The position numbers and the translations under genes were made by a program. Positions 38,164 to 48,355 of a stretch of 64,000 bases of DNA are shown one piece after another. Every line of letters begins with the position of its first letter. Positions within the stretch are counted from its first letter, which is position 1. The notes under the pieces are model-generated. The model worked only from the letters and a program-made list of their open reading frames with translations. It made no database searches and was not told where the DNA came from. Source of the DNA: Actinomyces oris (GTDB lineage Bacteria > Actinomycetota > Actinomycetes > Actinomycetales > Actinomycetaceae); NCBI RefSeq assembly GCF_001929375.1, contig NZ_MSGO01000009.1:1-64000 (forward strand). The letters are read 5' to 3'.

Positions 38164-39371
38164 GATCGGCCCATCGCCGCGAGCGTCTCGAGCGCGCAGC
38201 TGATGACGTAGTCGACCTGCTCGTCGGTCAATGAGGTGTGCAGAGGCAGGCTCACCTCATTGGCGTAGAGGGCGTAGGCCCGTGGGAAGTCCTCGATGGT
38301 GAAGCCGAGGTTCCGGTAGGCGCTCAGCAGGGGCAGCGGCTTGTAGTGGACGTTGCAGGCCACGTCCGCGCACGCCATGCGCTCGATGAACTCGTTGCGC
38401 TCTTCCTCCCCCAGACCCGGCAGGTTCGCCAGGTAGAGGTGCCCGGAGGAGATGCTCCCGTCCTCGTAGTGCCGCAGCGATGTCACTCCCGCCGGCGCCA
38501 GGGCCTGGTCGTAGCGGGTGATGATCTGGCGCCGGCGCTCGAGCATCGAGTCGTAGCGGGTCATCTGGGCCAGGCCGATCGCGGCGCACACGTCGGTCAT
38601 GTTGCACTTGTAGGCGGGGCTGACGACGTCGTACTCCCAGGCCCCCAGGCGGGTCTTGGACAGGGCGTCCTTGCTCTGCCCGTGCAAGGACAGCAGCATG
38701 TACTGGCGGTAGAGCTCCTCGTCCAGGCCCAGCTGCGGCCTCCACGTGACGGCCCCGCCTTCGGCGGTGGTCAGGTTCTTCACGGCGTGGAAGCTGAAGG
38801 TGGTGAAGTCGGCGGCGCTGCCCGAGGGCGTGCCGTCGCGCCGGGCACCGAAGCTGTGGGCGCCGTCGGCGAGGAGGGCGACGCGGCCCAGCGCCTCCTG
38901 GACCGAGCCTGCCGGGGTGAAGAGGTGGCTGTGGCTGTCGACGACTGCGCGCAGGGCCGGGTAGTCGCACATGCGTCCACCGATGTCGACCGGGATGACG
39001 GCCTTGGTCCGCGGGGTGATGGCGGACTCCAGGACCCGGGGGTCGAGCCCGTAACCGCCGTCGGCGTCACCGGCATCAACGATCACCGGGGTGGCGCCCA
39101 CGTGCACGATCGGGGAGGCCGAGGCCGTGTAGGTGTAGGCCGGGACGATGACCTCGTCTCCGGGACCGATGCCAAGGACTCGAAGGGTCAGCTCCAACGA
39201 GGCCGTTGCGGAGTTCAGGCAGACAGCCCGGGCGGTTCCGCAGCGCTGCGCCACCTGTTTCTCCAGGCTCTTCGTCCGCGGCCCCGTGGTGATCCAGCCC
39301 GATCGCAGCGCATCCACCATTTCCTGGCACTCGGCGTCGGTGATGTCTGGGGGTGAGAAATCGACGCGCAT
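38160..39371 (-). CDS. DegT/DnrJ/EryC1/StrS-family sugar aminotransferase
   Basis: 403 residues, fold-type I PLP enzyme. NSATASLELTLRVLGIGPGDEVIVPAYTYTASA starts the PLP domain; the cofactor Asp is in LLADGAHSFGA and the Schiff-base Lys in FSFHAVKNLTTAEGG (Lys198). YKCNMTDVCAAIGLAQM follows. It probably moves an amino group onto the 4-keto sugar made by the dehydratase encoded upstream (one-base TGATG overlap), giving a 4-amino-4,6-dideoxy sugar nucleotide. Confidence 0.92.
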   Translation of the reverse strand: MRVDFSPPDITDAECQEMVDALRSGWITTGPRTKSLEKQVAQRCGTARAVCLNSATASLELTLRVLGIGPGDEVIVPAYTYTASASPIVHVGATPVIVDAGDADGGYGLDPRVLESAITPRTKAVIPVDIGGRMCDYPALRAVVDSHSHLFTPAGSVQEALGRVALLADGAHSFGARRDGTPSGSAADFTTFSFHAVKNLTTAEGGAVTWRPQLGLDEELYRQYMLLSLHGQSKDALSKTRLGAWEYDVVSPAYKCNMTDVCAAIGLAQMTRYDSMLERRRQIITRYDQALAPAGVTSLRHYEDGSISSGHLYLANLPGLGEEERNEFIERMACADVACNVHYKPLPLLSAYRNLGFTIEDFPRAYALYANEVSLPLHTSLTDEQVDYVISCALETLAAMGRS

Positions 39372-41455
39372 CAGCCTGCCCTCCTCATCGTCGGCGACGT
39401 ACTTGAATCGTGGTCAAAGCGCGGTTGGTAGGTGGGCACCGCGCGAGCGAGCTCCCGCTTGATCTCGTCATTCCCCTCGGGAAGGCAGCTCTTCAACTGA
39501 GCGATCGTGTCCTCCACCTCCTGCATGGTGGGCGGCGACGCGGTGGAGACGAGGATGGACTTGTTGTCGGTGGGGTGCAGGTCCTCTCCGTCCATCCGCA
39601 GCTCCTCATAGAGCTTCTCGCCCGGCCGCAACCCGGTGAACACCACCTCGATGTCACGCCCCGCTCGCAGGCCTGAGAGCTTGATGAGGTTGATGGCCAG
39701 GTCATAGATCCGCACAGGCTTGCCCATCTCCAGGATGAAGATCTCTCCGGCACGAGACATCGAGCCTGCGGTGATGACCAGCTGGGCCGCTTCAGGGATC
39801 GTCATGAAGTAGCGGGCGATGTCAGGGTGGGTGACGGTCAGCGGCCCGCCTGATCGCAGCTGCCGCTTGAACAGCGGGATGACGGAGCCATGGCTGCCGA
39901 GGACGTTGCCGAAGCGCACGGCGGCGAAGACGGTGGTGCGACTGGTGCTGGCTAGGGCCTGAACCTCCAGCTCGCACAGCCTCTTGGTCGCCCCCATGAC
40001 GTTGGTGGGGTTGACCGCCTTGTCGGTGGAGACCAGGATGCAGTGGCTGCAGCCGAGCTCCTCCGCCAGACGGCAGACGACCCAGGTAACCAGCACGTTG
40101 TTCTCCACGGCCTCACGGGCGTTGTCCTCCATGAGGGGGACGTGCTTGTGCGCCGCCGCGTGGAAGACGACCTTGGGCCGGTACCGTTCGAAGCAGTCTC
40201 GGACAACCCGCTCATTGGTCACCGAGCCGATGACGACCGACAGGGACACCCCCCGCTCAGCTGCCCTGGACTGCATCTCGTGGAACAGCTCGTAGGCCGT
40301 GTTCTCATAGACGTCGAAGATGACGATCTGGCGAGGTTGGGCCTCGATGAGCTGACGGACGAGCTCGGAGCCGATGGATCCGCCGCCGCCGGTCACCAGG
40401 ACGACCTCTCCGCGCACGTAGCCCATGCTCATGGTGTCGAAGGCGACCTCGTCGCGGCTGAGCAGCTCGGAGATCTCGACCTCCCGCAGTGCGATCCTTC
40501 CATCGTCCTGCTGGGCCAGGTCCCGTACGTTCGGGAGGGTCAGTATTCTCAGCCCCGTCTTCAGGCAGATGGCCAGGATGCGCTGGCGCTCGGAGGCCAG
40601 CGCCGAGGGGCAGGCGAGCACGATCTGCTCGGCCCGGCACTTCTGGGCGATGCGGGGGATGTCCTCACACGAGCCGTGGACCTTGACGCCGTGGACGTGG
40701 CGACCGTGCTTGGTCACGTCGTCGTCCACCAGGGCCACCGGCTCGCCGTACATGTCCTCATCACACAGATGCATGCGCTTAATGGTCAACGAACCAGTCT
40801 GTCCCGCGCCGACAATGAGTGTGCGGGGCCGGACCTCGTGCGCTCCCGCTCGGGCGCAGCGTTGCACCTGGCTGCTCCACAGGGCCCGCACGGCGAGACG
40901 AGTCCCGGCGGTCATGATGGCGAGCAGTGCCCAGGCCATGACGTAGGAGCGCACCGACAGCCCGCCGTCGAAGGCCAAGGAGAACAGTAGATCCCCGCAC
41001 ACCGAGCCGACGACGGTCGCGTAGAGGATCCGCAGCGCCTCGGTCATCGAGGCGTAGCGCCACAGGCTGTTGTACATCTTGAAGGCGGCGAATACCCCGA
41101 CGTTGACAACCGCGAGGATGCCCACGGCCAGCAGGCCACCGGTTGCCCCCGTCGCGGTCGCCCACTTCGTGGTCCCCCACGCCGCGCAGTACAGGGCCAG
41201 GTAGGTGGCCAGGACGTCGACGACCATCAGGGCGATGGGCTCAATCCGGGACACGGGCAGGTTCACCCACGCCGGTCCACGAGCAGGCAGCTGCATGGGC
41301 ACGGATCCGATCGGCGAGGAGGCGCTGGAGAGGGCCAACGCCTCATATCCCTCGGATGCGCGTAACGACAACGGCTCCGAATCCGGCTCTCGGTTCCCGG
41401 TACTCCCGTCGAGACGGCTTGTCGCACCGGAGGAGCACTGACGCGTCTCAGCCAT
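39371..41455 (-). CDS. membrane-bound UDP-sugar 4,6-dehydratase (CapD/PglF family)
   Basis: 694 residues. Four membrane helices (about 75-190), a first Rossmann domain (TLIVGAGQTGSL, about 212) and the catalytic extended-SDR domain (VLVTGGGGSIGSEL, about 353). The catalytic Thr-Asp-Lys is STDKAVNP (477-479), and the usual Tyr of YxxxK is Met487 in MGATK, as in PglF-like retaining dehydratases. The likely reaction is UDP-GlcNAc to UDP-4-keto-6-deoxy-GlcNAc. It is the first gene of the leftward polysaccharide operon and follows a 655-bp AT-rich spacer. The first 60 residues are disordered. Confidence 0.92.
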   Translation of the reverse strand: MAETRQCSSGATSRLDGSTGNREPDSEPLSLRASEGYEALALSSASSPIGSVPMQLPARGPAWVNLPVSRIEPIALMVVDVLATYLALYCAAWGTTKWATATGATGGLLAVGILAVVNVGVFAAFKMYNSLWRYASMTEALRILYATVVGSVCGDLLFSLAFDGGLSVRSYVMAWALLAIMTAGTRLAVRALWSSQVQRCARAGAHEVRPRTLIVGAGQTGSLTIKRMHLCDEDMYGEPVALVDDDVTKHGRHVHGVKVHGSCEDIPRIAQKCRAEQIVLACPSALASERQRILAICLKTGLRILTLPNVRDLAQQDDGRIALREVEISELLSRDEVAFDTMSMGYVRGEVVLVTGGGGSIGSELVRQLIEAQPRQIVIFDVYENTAYELFHEMQSRAAERGVSLSVVIGSVTNERVVRDCFERYRPKVVFHAAAHKHVPLMEDNAREAVENNVLVTWVVCRLAEELGCSHCILVSTDKAVNPTNVMGATKRLCELEVQALASTSRTTVFAAVRFGNVLGSHGSVIPLFKRQLRSGGPLTVTHPDIARYFMTIPEAAQLVITAGSMSRAGEIFILEMGKPVRIYDLAINLIKLSGLRAGRDIEVVFTGLRPGEKLYEELRMDGEDLHPTDNKSILVSTASPPTMQEVEDTIAQLKSCLPEGNDEIKRELARAVPTYQPRFDHDSSTSPTMRRAG

Positions 41456-42110
41456 GGGTCGTCACACTCCACTGTGCCAGCCGATAGGTAAAGGACGTGC
41501 CGCCTGTGAGCGAGGAACTCTGATCAAGCGATTCGCACTGGCAGGAGCGACAGAATTCAAATGTCATCAGGGTTTCAATCTGAGGATGGCGAACAGCATC
41601 AGCTGATTCGCTGGACGGACTGGAGAATACAACTGCAGTCACCGAAGCAGGCAACAACAGATCAACAACATGGCAGCTGAAGCACACTCAGCCAACACGA
41701 GTACTTGCCGTTTTTACGGCTCCGCATCAATCTAGCATCAGATGCCACCGATTGGAAGATTCTGACGTGATTCACCCGTAATCATCGTTTATTGACAGAA
41801 ACAACGCCAGTCGATGATATGAATTCACCAATCAACGCTCGTTGATTGTTTGAAACGACAAGAAACAACGCCGAAGGCTGCTAATATCACATAACTAGCA
41901 GATGTCTACACTGAAATGAAATAACAATTTCATAAACATCTTGACAGTGACGGTGCGCGTTCAGCACGCGCCTCGTGCACGAAAGAACGTTGCGCGACAC
42001 CAAGCCCAAGGCGAGAAGCGGAGCATGCTCACTGAAGGTGCTCGGGGCCAGCAGCGATTGCCTCACAAGTCCCACGCCCCCATGTGCCGATCATGACGCG
42101 CCTCAGGAGC
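41456..42110. other. 655-bp AT-rich spacer before the polysaccharide operon
   Basis: No credible gene on either strand. Base composition drops to near 40-45% GC between 41560 and 41950, far below the flanks. Inverted repeats: atgaaat/atttcat at 41916-41933, aatcaac/gttgatt at 41830-41847 and gccgt/acggc around 41707-41719. They may be terminators of the chain-length gene to the right or operators for the operon to the left. On the minus strand tagatt near 41731 could be a -10 box. Confidence 0.5.
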
Positions 42111-43454
42111 CTAGGCAGGCACACTCTCGGCAGGAACGACACCGCCCCGCACGCCCTTACGCTTTCCTCCGAGCTCCGGCACATTGTTGAGCACCACTCC
42201 AAGCATGTGCCCGCCCCCTTGCTCGACCGCCAGGGCCGCCTCACGCAAGTCCTCCGCACTGGTACGACCAGCGCGCGCCACGAGAATGACGCCTCCGGCA
42301 TGGGCTGCCAGAACCACTCCGTCAGTGAATCGGAGGACTGGCGGAGCATCGATGATGACCAGCCGGTCTTCTGCCAGCTCACGCAGCAGATCGCGCATCA
42401 TGGGAGCCCCCAGCAGCTCGGAGGGATTCGCCGGCATTCGGCCTGCGGGCAGAAGCTCCAAGCCGTCCACCGCCCCCTTGATCAGAGCCTCACCGAGGTA
42501 CGCCGAGCCCGTCAGAACGTCTGCGAGCCCAGGACTGCCCTGCAGCTCGGCCGTGCTGGGCGCACGCAAGTCTCCTCCAACCAGGACAACCCGGTGCCCA
42601 GACAGAGCCAGGACCCGCGCCAGGCTGGCGGCGGTCACCGACGTCCCCTCCTGCGGACCGGCCGAGGTGACGACCATGACTCGCCGGCCACCCTGAGACA
42701 ATGCATGGAGCACGTTGGTGCGGGCCACACGCAGCTGCTCCTCCATCTTGAGCTCCGCCCCTCGACTCAGCCACCGCAGCGATGGAACCCGCGGCAGAGC
42801 ACCGAGCAACGGCACCGGCAACGCCTCGCGAACCTCCTCGGGCCCCTTGAGGCTCTTGTCGAGCAGCTCCTGAACGAGGATCCAGACATACCCCAGGACC
42901 AGCCCGGCCAGCAGCCCCACCGCCGCACAGGTCACCAGGGCCGGCGAACGAGTCGCGCTGACCAGCTCGGCGGAGGACAGCAGGACGATCTCCACGGGAG
43001 AGTCCTCGCCCTCCAGGTCCTTGATCTCGGCGGAGGCCTGGCGAACGACCTCGTCAGCCAGGACCTGAGCCCGGTGCGACGAGGAGGCGGTGGCAGAGAC
43101 CTGCACCGACACCGTCTCGGGGACCCTGGTCGCAGAGACCGAGGAGGCGAACTCCTCCGCCGTCTCATCCAGCTTGAGCGAGTCCACGACGCGCTGAGCG
43201 ACCGCAGCCGAGGTGAAGACGGGGACCACGGCGTCGGCCTTCATTGCGGCGAGCTGTGCCGCACTGTACTGAGACAACGTGCTCTGCGCCGGGTCTCCCA
43301 CCACTTTCACGCGCAGATAGGCTTGGGAAGTCGCCGTATAGGTGCTTGGCGAGGCGAAAGCGAACAGCATGGAGGCCAGTACGCACACAACAAGCGCCAA
43401 AACCAGGGATCCAATACGTCGACGGGTCAGGTGAAGAAGGTCCTCAAGCGTCAT
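42111..43454 (-). CDS. Wzz/CpsC-CpsD-like chain-length and BY-kinase-like protein, degenerate P-loop
   Basis: 447 residues. A Wzz domain lies between two membrane helices (about 14-35 and 172-194) and a cytoplasmic P-loop domain follows (about 235-447). In bacterial tyrosine kinases the Walker A reads GxxxGKS/T; here it is AGPQEGTSVT (residues 265-274) with Thr in place of Lys. Walker A-prime is LVGGDLRAP, lacking one of the two usual Asp. Walker B LVIIDAPPV is intact. The C-terminus has no tyrosine cluster (it ends with PAESVPA). It therefore probably regulates chain length without kinase activity. It is separated from capD by 655 bp and transcribed alone. Confidence 0.88.
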   Translation of the reverse strand: MTLEDLLHLTRRRIGSLVLALVVCVLASMLFAFASPSTYTATSQAYLRVKVVGDPAQSTLSQYSAAQLAAMKADAVVPVFTSAAVAQRVVDSLKLDETAEEFASSVSATRVPETVSVQVSATASSSHRAQVLADEVVRQASAEIKDLEGEDSPVEIVLLSSAELVSATRSPALVTCAAVGLLAGLVLGYVWILVQELLDKSLKGPEEVREALPVPLLGALPRVPSLRWLSRGAELKMEEQLRVARTNVLHALSQGGRRVMVVTSAGPQEGTSVTAASLARVLALSGHRVVLVGGDLRAPSTAELQGSPGLADVLTGSAYLGEALIKGAVDGLELLPAGRMPANPSELLGAPMMRDLLRELAEDRLVIIDAPPVLRFTDGVVLAAHAGGVILVARAGRTSAEDLREAALAVEQGGGHMLGVVLNNVPELGGKRKGVRGGVVPAESVPA

Positions 43455-43651
43455 CTATGCACCACCGGATAATAATCAGGACTGACGGATCAGGGCGCCA
43501 ATCAATGCGAAAACCATTGAAGAAGCGCCGTTATTTACGGCCAAGACAGTAACACACCTGAGGTCATGGCGTGCAAGTATCCAGTCGATTTAATGAGGAA
43601 GCACTCATAACATCGATGAGTTTTTGAACATTTCTTCCCAATGGAGCGAAC

Positions 43652-43678
43652 TCGTTTCGTAGGAAGCCTACGAAACGA
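43652..43678 (-). terminator. terminator after the ATP-grasp gene
   Basis: Perfect 12-bp inverted repeat (arms 43652-43663 and 43667-43678, 3-base loop) starting 23 bp past the gene's stop, in an AT-rich spacer of about 246 bp. Confidence 0.7.
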
Positions 43679-43700
43679 CCTTCCCTGCCCGCTTATCCCG

Positions 43701-44642
43701 TCACAGCATGACGCCCTTGAAGCACTTCTTCTCCGGCAGGACGATCCGGTCTCCGAACACGCGATCATAACGCGAGGGAGTGAAGTCTGACAGTCCGTCA
43801 GCATCCGTGAAGGTGATCTCGCCGAAGTAGACGGCCCCATCCACCTCGTAGAAGTCGATGCGCGCGCAGGCGAACCCCTTTCCGAGCTCGCCAGCCAGAG
43901 AGAGCATGGTCTCCAGGCCTGCGGGTGCCGGGATGTCCGAGGCCCGGTCGGCTTCACAGGTGTACTCAAAAGGCGCTCGGGTCCAGTCCGGGAGGTAGGT
44001 GCCCCGCAGCGCACGCCCCTGAGTCCGGTCCACAGTGAAGACGAACTGGACGACCCCGTCGAACACCATGAACTTGTAGTCGCGCAGTCCTCCTGAGGCG
44101 TCACGCAGGAAGGGCTCGCACACGATGCGAGGCTCGCAGTACTCGTAGTGCAGCTCGAAGCCGCCCTTCATCGCCTGGCGCAGGCCAAGCCACTCCCGCA
44201 GGCGTTGACGAGTCCTCGCCACATCGAGAGCGCTCTTGTCAGGCACGAGGATGTTCCATCCCGAACCGTGCGTGGCCTTGAGGACGAAGCTGTCCGGGAG
44301 GGACTCGAAGTCGATCTCATCGGGAGAGTCCCACACGCCCAGCAGGGGTACGAGGTACTTCTCCCCCACCTTGTCGGCAACCCACTGACGCACCAGGAAC
44401 TTGTCCGCCAAGCGCCCCTTGACCGGCGTAGAGTCGTAGAGCTTGAGCCAGTGGATCTTCTCCGTCATGGTGCGAGGCTCCTCCACGTGGCAGGGACGGC
44501 ACTTGAATAGCCAGTACCAGCGTTTGAGCGCAGAACGGTAGTGATCCGGTGACATCCGGCAGTTATGACGGTAGATCGCCCGCTTCAACCAGTTCTGAAC
44601 CGGCGGGGAGAAAATGACCTCGGCGGCACCCTTGACACTCAT
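43701..44642 (-). CDS. TupA-type ATP-grasp protein of polysaccharide loci
   Basis: 313 residues. The sequence has the pattern of the ATP-grasp family found in capsule and teichuronopeptide clusters: RTMTEKIHWLKLYD, KFLVRQWVADKVG, the ATP-binding SFVLKATHGSGWNILV, and the metal-binding end CARIDFYEVDGAVYFGEITFTDADG. Such proteins are thought to attach amino acids to uronic acids, but this is not proven for most. That would fit the UDP-uronate made by ugd. ATG at 44642 with AAGAGG eight bases upstream; a GTG three codons earlier is directly on the ribosome-binding site. Flanked by AT-rich spacers. Confidence 0.85.
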   Translation of the reverse strand: MSVKGAAEVIFSPPVQNWLKRAIYRHNCRMSPDHYRSALKRWYWLFKCRPCHVEEPRTMTEKIHWLKLYDSTPVKGRLADKFLVRQWVADKVGEKYLVPLLGVWDSPDEIDFESLPDSFVLKATHGSGWNILVPDKSALDVARTRQRLREWLGLRQAMKGGFELHYEYCEPRIVCEPFLRDASGGLRDYKFMVFDGVVQFVFTVDRTQGRALRGTYLPDWTRAPFEYTCEADRASDIPAPAGLETMLSLAGELGKGFACARIDFYEVDGAVYFGEITFTDADGLSDFTPSRYDRVFGDRIVLPEKKCFKGVML

Positions 44643-44876
44643 TGTCAACACCTCTTAATAAGAGTGCCGGCAGCCCCACCCCAGGGAGTGGACACGCGCA
44701 CGCCTCTCAGACCGCCGTGTCGGCAGCCTGACGAGTACCGGCTAGGGAGATGAGAAAGGCGGTCCTGGGGGAACAGGAGCACGCCATTGCCCGACCAGAC
44801 CCTGGTGGCCGAGCAACGGCTTTATCCTGCATCACACCAGATGTATTTGTAAAGTAATCAACTGGCGTGTTGAAGA

Positions 44877-47800
44877 TCAGGCCTCGCCCGCCCCAGTGGC
44901 CGACTCGGTGACCTTCTCGACGGTGGCGGTGGGCTCCTTCGCAGCCGGGTCAGCCACGACGGAGGCGTCCACGCAGCCGACCTCCCGCTTGATGAGGTCC
45001 AGGTGGGCACCGGTCCAGGCGCCCTTGTCCTCGGGGACGGTCAGCTCCAGGCGGATCCGGTCACCCACGTGCAGGCCGGAGGCCTTGCGCTCGTCCTGGA
45101 CCAGGCGCACCAGGTCACGGGCCCAGCCCTCGGCCTCCAGGGCGTCGTCGAGGGCGGTGTCCAGGACCACGAAGGCTCCCGAGGGCAGCATGGTGGCGGC
45201 CAGAGAGTCGTCGTCGACCTCGATGCGGGTGGTCAGGGTGAAGGCGGAGTCCTCCGCCTCCAGGACCACGGGGGCTCCGTCGATCAGGACGTCGTCGAAG
45301 CGCACGTCCCCGTCCTCGGTGAGCACCCACTCCCCCGCCTTGACGGCGGCGAAGAGCCTGGAGGTGAGCTTGCGGACCTCGGGGCTGAAGGCGCGTGGGT
45401 TGAGGGCCAGGTCCGTTCGGGCCTCGTAGCCGGCGGACTCGGCGTCCAGGACCCGCACCTCCTTGACGTTGACCTCCTCGGCCACGAGCTCGCGGAAGGG
45501 GGCCAGACCGGCCGGGTCGGCCGTGGCGACGGTCAGGCTGCGAAGCGGCTGTCGCACGCGCAGCTTCTCAGCCTTGCGCAGGCTCAGGGCGGCCGAGACC
45601 GCCGCGCGGGCCTCATCCATGGCCGCCACGAGCTCGGCGTTGGCAACGTGCTCGGGCAGGACGGGCCAGTCGGTCAGGTGCACGGAGCGCCCACCGATCA
45701 GGCCCCGCCAGATCTCCTCGCTCACCAGCGGCGCCAGCGGCGCCATGACCTCAGTGAGCACGCGCAGCACGGTGGCCAGGGTGTCGAAGGCGGCCGTCTC
45801 GCCGTCGGTGAAGCGCTGGCGCGAGGTGCGCAGGTACCAGTTGGTGAGCACGTCGAGGAAGTCGCGGATCGTGGCGCAGGCGCCGGTGATGTCGTAGCCA
45901 TCCATCTGGGCGGCCACCGTCTCAGCCAGGTCCTTGGTACGGGCCAGGACGTAGCGGTCCATGACGTGCAGGCCGCCGTGCTTGGCGAACAGGCTCGCGT
46001 CGTCAAGGTCGACGCCACCCGTGACGTAGCCGGACTGGCCCACCTGGCCCGCGTAGAGCGCGAAGAAGTACCAGGTGTTCCACAGCGGCAGCACCACCTG
46101 GCGCACGGTGTCGCGGATGGCCTTGTCGGTGACCACGAGGTTGCCCCCGCGCATGACCGGCGCCGAGAGCAGGAACCAGCGCATGGCGTCGGCCCCGTCA
46201 CGGTCGAAGACCATGGAGACGTCCGGGTAGTTGCGCAGCGACTTGCTCATCTTCGCGCCGTCGTTGCCCAGGAGGATGCCGTGGGAGACGCAGGAGGTGA
46301 AGGCGGGCCGGTCGAACAGGGCGGTGGCCAGGACGTGGAGGGTGTAGAACCAGCCGCGGGTCTGGCCGATGTACTCCACGATGAAGTCGCCCGGGTAGTG
46401 CGACTCGAACCACTCGACGTTCTCGAAGGGGTAGTGCACCTGGGCGAAGGGCATCGAGCCGGACTCGAACCAGCAGTCCAGGACGTCGGGGATGCGGCGC
46501 ATCATGGACTTACCCGTGGGGTCGTCGGGGTTGGGCCGCACGAGGGTGTCGATGAAGGGGCGGTGCAGGTCGGTGACCTTCACGCCGAAGTCACGCTCGA
46601 GCTCGGCGTAGGAGCCGTAGACGTCGGTGCGCGGGTAGTCGGGGTTGTCGCTGACCCACACCGGGATGGGCGCGCCCCAGAAGCGGTTGCGGGAGATCGA
46701 CCAGTCGCGCGCGTTCGCCAGCCACTTGCCGAAGATGCCGTCCTTGATGTGGCCGGGGTACCAGTCGATGTCCTGGTTGAGCTCGACCATGCGGTCGCGG
46801 ATCGCCGAGACGCGCACGAACCAGGAGGAGACGGCCTTGTAGATGAGAGGCTTGCGGCAGCGCCAGCAGTGCGGGTAGGAGTGCACGTAGGAGGCCTGAC
46901 GCACCAGGACGGCCCGCTGGTTCTCGTCGCGGCGGGCCAGGGGGCCGGTGCCGTCGCGCAGGTCGGCGACGATGGGCTTGTTGGCCTCGAAGACCTGCAG
47001 CCCGGCGTAGTCGCGTATCTCCTCGGTCAGGCAGCCGCCGTCATCGACGGGCACGACCGTCTCGATGCCGGCCCCGGAGCAGGCGATCATGTCGTCCTCA
47101 CCGAAGGCCGAGGCCATGTGCACCAGGCCGGTTCCGTCGGAGGTGGTGACGAAGTCGGCGGCGATGATCTGCCAGGCCTTCGGCCCGGGCGCGGCGCCCT
47201 CGGCCCGGTGGGCGGCGTCGTCGAAGTAGTCGAAGATCGGGTGGTAGCGCCGCCCCACCAGGTCGGCCCCTGTGCAGGTGGCCAGCACCTGCGGGTCCTC
47301 ACCGAGCTCGCGGGCGTAGGAGCCCAGGAGGTCACGCGCCATGACGACGTCCTGACCGGCCACCGGCGAGTCGAGGGACTCGTCGACGTGGACGATCGCG
47401 TACTCGACGTCGGGGCCCACGGCGATGGCCACGTTGGAGGGCAGCGTCCAGGGCGTGGTGGTCCAGATGAGGACCAGCTCGGGGCGCTCGGCGCCCTGGC
47501 ACAGCGGCTCCTCCAGGCGCAGGCCCACCGTGACCGTGTTGTCCTGGCGGTCCTGGTAGACGTCGTCGTCCATCTTGAGCTCGTGGTTGCTCAAGGGGGT
47601 GCGGTCGTGCCAGCAGTAGGGCAGGACGCGGTAGCCCTGGTAGGCCAGGCCCTTGTCCCACAGCTGCTTGAAGGCCCACAGCACCGACTCCATGTAGTCG
47701 GGGTCGAGGGTCTTGTAGTCGTTGTCGAAGTCGACCCAGCGGGCCTGGCGGGTGACGTAGTCCTCCCACTCCTTGGTGTAGCGCAGGACGGAGGAGCGGC

Positions 47801-48248
47801 ACTCCTCGTTGAACTTCTCGATGCCGATGCCGCCGGGGCGGGTGATCTCGGTGACGTCGTCGATGCCGAGCAGGCGCTGGGCCTCGAGCTCGGCGGGCAG
47901 GCCGTGGGTGTCCCAGCCGAAGCGGCGCTCGACGCGCTTGCCGCGCTGGGTCTGGTAGCGCCCGACGGCGTCCTTGACGTAGCCGGTCAGCAGGTGGCCG
48001 TAGTGGGGAAGGCCGTTGGCGAAGGGCGGGCCATCGTAGAAGACGAACTCGTCGCAGGGCTCGGCGCGGTTGTCGATGGAGGCCTGGAAGGTGCCGTCGG
48101 CCTTCCAGTAGGCCAGGACGTCCTCCTCAATGGCGGGGAAGGAGAGCGAGGGGTCGATCTGCTCCCCCGGGCGGTGCAGGGGGTAGAAGGCGGCGCCGGT
48201 CGGCTCGTTGCCGCCGGCGGTGGTGCTGTCAGCCATCTTCTCAGCCAT
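44877..48248 (-). CDS. ileS: isoleucyl-tRNA synthetase
   Basis: 1123 residues, the eukaryote-like long IleS type common in actinobacteria. HIGH motif: [16 protein letters not shown]; editing domain with [15 protein letters not shown] and [20 protein letters not shown] motif [12 protein letters not shown]; then the anticodon-binding region and C-terminal domain. It charges tRNA-Ile and proofreads valine. ATG at 48248 chosen because the family core starts soon after; a second ATG four codons later is equally possible. Controlled by the T-box upstream. Confidence 0.97.
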   Translation of the reverse strand: MAEKMADSTTAGGNEPTGAAFYPLHRPGEQIDPSLSFPAIEEDVLAYWKADGTFQASIDNRAEPCDEFVFYDGPPFANGLPHYGHLLTGYVKDAVGRYQTQRGKRVERRFGWDTHGLPAELEAQRLLGIDDVTEITRPGGIGIEKFNEECRSSVLRYTKEWEDYVTRQARWVDFDNDYKTLDPDYMESVLWAFKQLWDKGLAYQGYRVLPYCWHDRTPLSNHELKMDDDVYQDRQDNTVTVGLRLEEPLCQGAERPELVLIWTTTPWTLPSNVAIAVGPDVEYAIVHVDESLDSPVAGQDVVMARDLLGSYARELGEDPQVLATCTGADLVGRRYHPIFDYFDDAAHRAEGAAPGPKAWQIIAADFVTTSDGTGLVHMASAFGEDDMIACSGAGIETVVPVDDGGCLTEEIRDYAGLQVFEANKPIVADLRDGTGPLARRDENQRAVLVRQASYVHSYPHCWRCRKPLIYKAVSSWFVRVSAIRDRMVELNQDIDWYPGHIKDGIFGKWLANARDWSISRNRFWGAPIPVWVSDNPDYPRTDVYGSYAELERDFGVKVTDLHRPFIDTLVRPNPDDPTGKSMMRRIPDVLDCWFESGSMPFAQVHYPFENVEWFESHYPGDFIVEYIGQTRGWFYTLHVLATALFDRPAFTSCVSHGILLGNDGAKMSKSLRNYPDVSMVFDRDGADAMRWFLLSAPVMRGGNLVVTDKAIRDTVRQVVLPLWNTWYFFALYAGQVGQSGYVTGGVDLDDASLFAKHGGLHVMDRYVLARTKDLAETVAAQMDGYDITGACATIRDFLDVLTNWYLRTSRQRFTDGETAAFDTLATVLRVLTEVMAPLAPLVSEEIWRGLIGGRSVHLTDWPVLPEHVANAELVAAMDEARAAVSAALSLRKAEKLRVRQPLRSLTVATADPAGLAPFRELVAEEVNVKEVRVLDAESAGYEARTDLALNPRAFSPEVRKLTSRLFAAVKAGEWVLTEDGDVRFDDVLIDGAPVVLEAEDSAFTLTTRIEVDDDSLAATMLPSGAFVVLDTALDDALEAEGWARDLVRLVQDERKASGLHVGDRIRLELTVPEDKGAWTGAHLDLIKREVGCVDASVVADPAAKEPTATVEKVTESATGAGEA

Positions 48249-48355
48249 CGCGGTGTGCTCTCGTCTCACTCGTTCCTGCCGCCTCGGGCGGGTGCCCGGG
48301 GCTTGACGAGGACGACGTCGGCTCCCGGCCGGGCCTGGTGCCCGGCTGGTGCCGC

